DNA from: Bacteroidales bacterium
Lineage (GTDB): Bacteria; Bacteroidota; Bacteroidia; Bacteroidales; TTA-H9
Assembly: GCA_028689615.1 (NCBI GenBank)
Contig: JAQVCV010000035.1
Location: 1 to 46,462 of the forward strand
Direction of reading: 5' to 3'
Length of the DNA: 46,462 bases
Shown: in pieces, positions 43,479 to 46,462 of the stretch
How positions within the stretch are numbered: position 1 is the stretch's first letter
Layout of the letters: every line of letters begins with the position of its first letter
Program-made: the position numbers and the translations under genes
The notes under the pieces: generated by a model
The model's input: only the letters and a program-made list of their open reading frames with translations
What the model was told of the DNA's origin: nothing
The model's database searches: none

Positions 43479-43841
43479 TTACGGTGCGGTGGGGGGCTTC
43501 GATTTGGGTGACGAATCAACCTCGAAGCCCCATTCGCCCAGTTTTTGCGGATCGTTGGCAAAGATGCTCTTGAGCAGGTTGGCGCTGTTGCGCACTGTTT
43601 GTTGGATGGGTTCCAGCAGCAGGTCGCGTTTGGCGTACTCTTGTTCCATGAGCCTTCTCAGCCGTTCGGCCTCCCTGTGGGCAGCCTGTGCCTGCGGGAT
43701 GGTGGGGCCAATGTCGCTCCATTTGTTTGCCACCAGGGCATTCAGCGGCGACGACTGTCCGTCGGCCTGATCCTTGGCATACACGTCGGCGGCCAGGGTC
43801 AGCAACGACTCCGGTTCGCGCGGAATTTTAATACGTGCCAT
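43479..43841 (-). CDS. Small conserved-looking hypothetical protein
   Basis: The 120-residue protein starts MARIKIPREPESLLTLAADV and ends LGEWGFEVDSSPKSKPP. It is predicted largely helical (AQAAHREAERLRRLMEQEYA) with charged residues and no signal peptide or membrane helix. The start and end stretches look like a small hypothetical family I have seen in Bacteroidota genomes, but this is only an impression and no function is known. It has its own strong terminator 12 bp after the stop codon, so it is a real expressed unit. Upstream are a hairpin at 43873-43896 and a 21-bp tandem array. Confidence 0.78.
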   Translation of the reverse strand: MARIKIPREPESLLTLAADVYAKDQADGQSSPLNALVANKWSDIGPTIPQAQAAHREAERLRRLMEQEYAKRDLLLEPIQQTVRNSANLLKSIFANDPQKLGEWGFEVDSSPKSKPPTAP

Positions 43842-43872
43842 TGTAAAAGGGTTTTTTATTGGTTATTAAATG

Positions 43873-43896
43873 CTCCGGACTTTCCGGAGTTTTTTT
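43873..43896 (+). terminator. Terminator-like hairpin oriented on the plus strand
   Basis: CTCCGGA pairs with TCCGGAG around CTT and is followed by seven T on the plus strand. No plus-strand gene precedes it. It lies 32 bp upstream of the minus-strand gene start, so it may insulate that gene or terminate an antisense or small RNA. Confidence 0.65.
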
Positions 43897-43955
43897 GATT
43901 GTTGCTCTTATTGAGAGTCCCTTCCGGGGAATCGGGCTTCTATCAGCCACCTGAT

Positions 43956-44186
43956 GATCGTATAACGGCACTGCACGATCGTACAACGGCACTTTACGAC
44001 TGTACAACGGCACTGTACGACTGTACAACGGCATTGTACGACTGTACAACGGCATTGTACGACTGTACAACGGCACCGTACGACAGTACAACGGCACCGT
44101 ACGACTGTACAACGGCACTGTACGACTGTACAACGGCACTGTACGACTGTACAACGGCACTGTACGATCGTACAACGCCATTGTAC
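43956..44186. repeat. 21-bp palindromic tandem array, eleven units
   Basis: Eleven contiguous 21-bp units share the core GTACAACGGCACTGTAC, with GACT or GATC between cores. Each core is flanked by GTAC on both sides, and GTACGACTGTAC forms an imperfect palindrome at every junction. Differences between units are single bases (CACT, CATT, CACC variants), more at the ends. There are no unique spacers. Because 21 is a multiple of 3, long open frames cross it on both strands; I do not consider them genes. The array lies between the small hypothetical gene and the T9SS Asp-box gene. Confidence 0.92.
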
Positions 44187-44257
44187 AAAAATCGTGAGCC
44201 GTTTGTATCCGTTTGCGGGTGGTCATGGGGTTGGGGTATAGGGTTCGGCGGGCTGTG

Positions 44258-46462
44258 TTATGGGTTTACCAACACCTTGCAGGCAGCGCGGGTGCCGTTG
44301 GTTTCGAGGCTTAGCACCATCATGCCCGGTGTAAGCCCACGGGTCGGGAGGCGCAGGGTTTGGGGCTGCTCGTTGAGGGTCACGAGCCATTCACCGAGGG
44401 TTCGTCCGGTGAGGTCGGTGAGGGTGAGGGTGGCCTGGCCGGTGGCGGTGGTGTTGATGGTGGCTTCAATCTGACCTGTGCCGGGGATGGCACGGGCTGT
44501 GAGGCCGGCAGGGTGTGCTTCAATGGGAGTTGGGGTTCCCACGGGGTAGCCGTTAGCCAACTGGAGCAGCCGACCGTTGTCGCCCCAGGCGAAGCCGTTG
44601 AGGTTGTAGAACACCTTGAGGTTGCGCAGGTAGGCGTAGGGGCCCCAGGTTTGCCAGGTGTCGCCGGCATCGGTGGTTTGGTGGAGGGTGGCAGCGCCAT
44701 CGGTGTCGAGGGTAAGGAGGTACCCCTGGTGGTCGTCGCTGAAAGCAAGGTCATTCACGGGTTCATCGGCAGGGGCGGTGAAGAGGAGCTTCAGGGTGTG
44801 CCCCTGTTCCGAGCGCACGAAGCGGAACACCTGCCGCAGGGTATTGTTGGTGATGATGAAGCCGGTGGTGTCGTTCACCATCGTCCCTTTCAGCACTTCG
44901 GCTGTGCCCAGGGGGTAGAACTCCCAGTGAAGGCCACCGTCGGTGGTGCGGTAGTAGCCTCCCGAAGGGGTGGTGCCACCGCCTCCGAAGATGTAGCCTG
45001 TGAGGGGCCCGGTGAACACCATGTTGTTGAGGGTATCGGCAGGCAGCGGATGCTCCGTCCAGGTGCGGCCCTGGTCGTGGGAGGCGTAGAAGCGGCCTTT
45101 GCCGTAAGTTTTATAGGAATAATTATTTGCATTTAATACTGATTTTTTGGCTACAACGTGGCAGGGTTTACCGAACATATAAGCCTTGTCCAAATGAGGG
45201 AAGAAAACAGAAATAGGAGAAACCATCCCGGTGTCAAAAACTGGTGTCCAGTCCATTCCTGCATTAGTTGTCAGGTACACGTTTGAGAGTTCCCAGTCAT
45301 CATCGGGGCCAACATAAACCCGGGCGAAGGCTATTCCCAATTGATCAGTATTAAAAGCAAGATGGGTGAATGTACCCCATTTTAAGAATTCAATTGAGTC
45401 GTAAGTAACAAAATCATCCGTAGTAAGTCGGATGATTTCGTGCGAGGCAATCAGGGTGCCGTTAGAAGTACAATGCATATTGTAAATGGTTTCGAAGAAA
45501 TCGTTGTTGGCAAAAAACCAGTTGAGGCCATCGTCGGTTTTTACGTGAAGCTTTATTGTTGAAGCTGCTAAAGCTGATTGTGCATTGGTAAAGGCATAGG
45601 CTGCAGGCCATTTCTTAATTCCAAGTGATTTTATTTCAGAGTATTGATTCCATTTTTCTCTAAAGAGATTTGAAAAAGAAGCTAACGACCACGAGATACC
45701 GCCATCAGCAGATTGAAATACTACAGGTTTTGCATCCATTAGATGGGTTTTCCCCCAAATATACAGATGCGAAGAATCAAGGGCTTTGACACCTGAAATC
45801 TCCTTGCCGTAGTTCTGTCCCAAATTTACATTCTGCCAGGTGATTCCACTGTTAATTGATTTGAAAACAGTACCAAGTCTGTCGCCTGAAGCATTCACAT
45901 ACCCAACAAAGAAAAAGGTGCTATCACCGGCAAAAGTAAAATCAAGCAAATGCCATGTAACATTGATCGTGTTGGTAAAATTGAGTCCGCCATCAGTAGT
46001 TCTGGCTATTGTGTAGTTGTAATTGAAAGAAACCAATCCTGTGGCTTCGTCCTGAAAGGCAATCTTTCCCGCTCTGATAAACTGATGGTTTAAAACTTCC
46101 CAGCTTACACCGGCATCGTTGGTTTTAGCCAATTGGTAATAGAGTTCGGTAGTATCAGCCCTGACGAGGGCAAACCCTGCCGAGGCATTCACCATGTCGA
46201 GGTCAAAAAAAGCGTAACCGGGCAACACAGCTAATTCGCTCCAAGTTGCCCCCCCGTCGGTGGTGTGAATCAGCATCGTGTCGGAGGCTGCCATAGCCGA
46301 GTTGTTTCCTGTAATCTCTATATCGAACAGGTTGTGGTTGGTTCCCGAGGGTGTTTTCTGCCAGTTGATTCCCCCATCGGTGGTAAAGGCCAGGTCGCCA
46401 TACGAACCGACAGCAATTCCCCGCAGCGAATCGAAAAACTCGATGTCGTTCACATCGCTGCC
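44258..46462 (-). CDS. Secreted Asp-box/YCF48-like repeat protein with type IX C-terminal sorting domain, start beyond the window
   Basis: The minus-strand frame is open to the right edge, so the N terminus and signal are missing; about 734 residues remain. It contains many TTDGGxxW Asp-box (BNR/YCF48-like) repeats, for example AFTTDGGINWQKTPSG and LIHTTDGGATWSELAVL, spaced about 45-60 residues, which would form one or two beta-propellers. The last 85 residues (from ATINTTATGQATLTLTDLTG to AACKVLVNP) make a Por/T9SS sorting domain. Family members are surface or secreted proteins. The 3' part to about 45110 is visibly more GC-rich than the rest, suggesting a mosaic gene. Confidence 0.88.
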   Translation of the reverse strand, partial: GSDVNDIEFFDSLRGIAVGSYGDLAFTTDGGINWQKTPSGTNHNLFDIEITGNNSAMAASDTMLIHTTDGGATWSELAVLPGYAFFDLDMVNASAGFALVRADTTELYYQLAKTNDAGVSWEVLNHQFIRAGKIAFQDEATGLVSFNYNYTIARTTDGGLNFTNTINVTWHLLDFTFAGDSTFFFVGYVNASGDRLGTVFKSINSGITWQNVNLGQNYGKEISGVKALDSSHLYIWGKTHLMDAKPVVFQSADGGISWSLASFSNLFREKWNQYSEIKSLGIKKWPAAYAFTNAQSALAASTIKLHVKTDDGLNWFFANNDFFETIYNMHCTSNGTLIASHEIIRLTTDDFVTYDSIEFLKWGTFTHLAFNTDQLGIAFARVYVGPDDDWELSNVYLTTNAGMDWTPVFDTGMVSPISVFFPHLDKAYMFGKPCHVVAKKSVLNANNYSYKTYGKGRFYASHDQGRTWTEHPLPADTLNNMVFTGPLTGYIFGGGGTTPSGGYYRTTDGGLHWEFYPLGTAEVLKGTMVNDTTGFIITNNTLRQVFRFVRSEQGHTLKLLFTAPADEPVNDLAFSDDHQGYLLTLDTDGAATLHQTTDAGDTWQTWGPYAYLRNLKVFYNLNGFAWGDNGRLLQLANGYPVGTPTPIEAHPAGLTARAIPGTGQIEATINTTATGQATLTLTDLTGRTLGEWLVTLNEQPQTLRLPTRGLTPGMMVLSLETNGTRAACKVLVNP

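Noticed and set aside
43956-44186. CRISPR array
   Set aside because: Units are contiguous without unique spacers and no cas genes are present.
43828-44474. Open frames on both strands across the 21-bp array, encoding seven-residue repeats
   Set aside because: The unit length is a multiple of three, so open frames arise automatically on both strands; neither has a signal peptide, terminator or family.

Overview
The window reads as a chromosomal segment of a Bacteroidota bacterium, probably a fermentative Bacteroidales or Marinilabiliales-type lineage. Several independent signs support this. Many genes are preceded by the Bacteroidota -7 promoter hexamer class TAnnTTTG, some with a TTG/TTTTG box about 19 bp upstream. 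Two large surface proteins end in type IX secretion (Por) C-terminal sorting domains. The TonB receptor carries a CarboxypepD-regulatory-like N-terminal domain, and there are GIN-domain (DUF2807) proteins, a DUF4369 thioredoxin protein and a FloA/NfeD pair. Pyruvate phosphate dikinase and acetate kinase fit an anaerobic, acetate-forming metabolism. I cannot name a genus.

Layout from left to right. 1-3204: the C-terminal part of an RND efflux pump followed by its TolC-type outer membrane channel. 3475-5690: a 3-hydroxyacyl-CoA dehydrogenase-like gene with acetate kinase, ending in a bidirectional terminator. 5762-8567 (minus): a small His-rich protein and a Cys-containing TonB receptor, probably a metal or metallophore system. 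9034-12426: an SBBP-type type IX cargo protein and an APCDD1-like/DUF1330 protein on the minus strand, divergent from an HxlR regulator. 12846-15713: pyruvate phosphate dikinase with an unusual lysine-rich tail. 15918-17320: a glyoxalase-like lipoprotein, a palindromic tandem array and an IS200/RAYT-like transposase. 17436-21766 (minus): an MBOAT, AlgJ-like, esterase and lipoprotein cassette, likely for O-acylation of a surface glycan. 22299-26115 (minus): a ferredoxin-NADP reductase-like flavoprotein, a YD/MORN-like secreted protein and a synthetase-only-looking RelA. 26181-27944 (minus): ClpS, NfeD and FloA. 28073-32395: a Nudix CoA pyrophosphatase, a DUF4369 thioredoxin protein, a coiled-coil membrane protein and a SanA/YdcF-like protein. 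32673-34919: a small CarboxypepD-like protein and two GIN-domain adhesin-like proteins. 35103-38209: a two-gene phosphorelay module. 38303-42804 (minus): a Tat-exported Gfo/Idh oxidoreductase, a DUF1287 protein and a GT-C-like membrane protein. 42805-46462: repeat-rich DNA with a decayed sorting-domain fragment, a small conserved hypothetical, a 21-bp tandem array and a partial T9SS Asp-box protein.

The strongest candidate for something unusual is the overlapping kinase pair at 35103-38209. The first protein keeps the phospho-acceptor histidine but has lost recognisable ATP-binding boxes. The second keeps the ATP-binding boxes but lacks the histidine. They look like two complementary halves of one kinase. 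The second is the HUH transposase beside a palindromic array with one inverted unit, which resembles a REP/RAYT system. A family of intergenic repeats, two of them placed in the same orientation directly after stop codons, is a third theme. All calls are from reading sequence; no database search was made.
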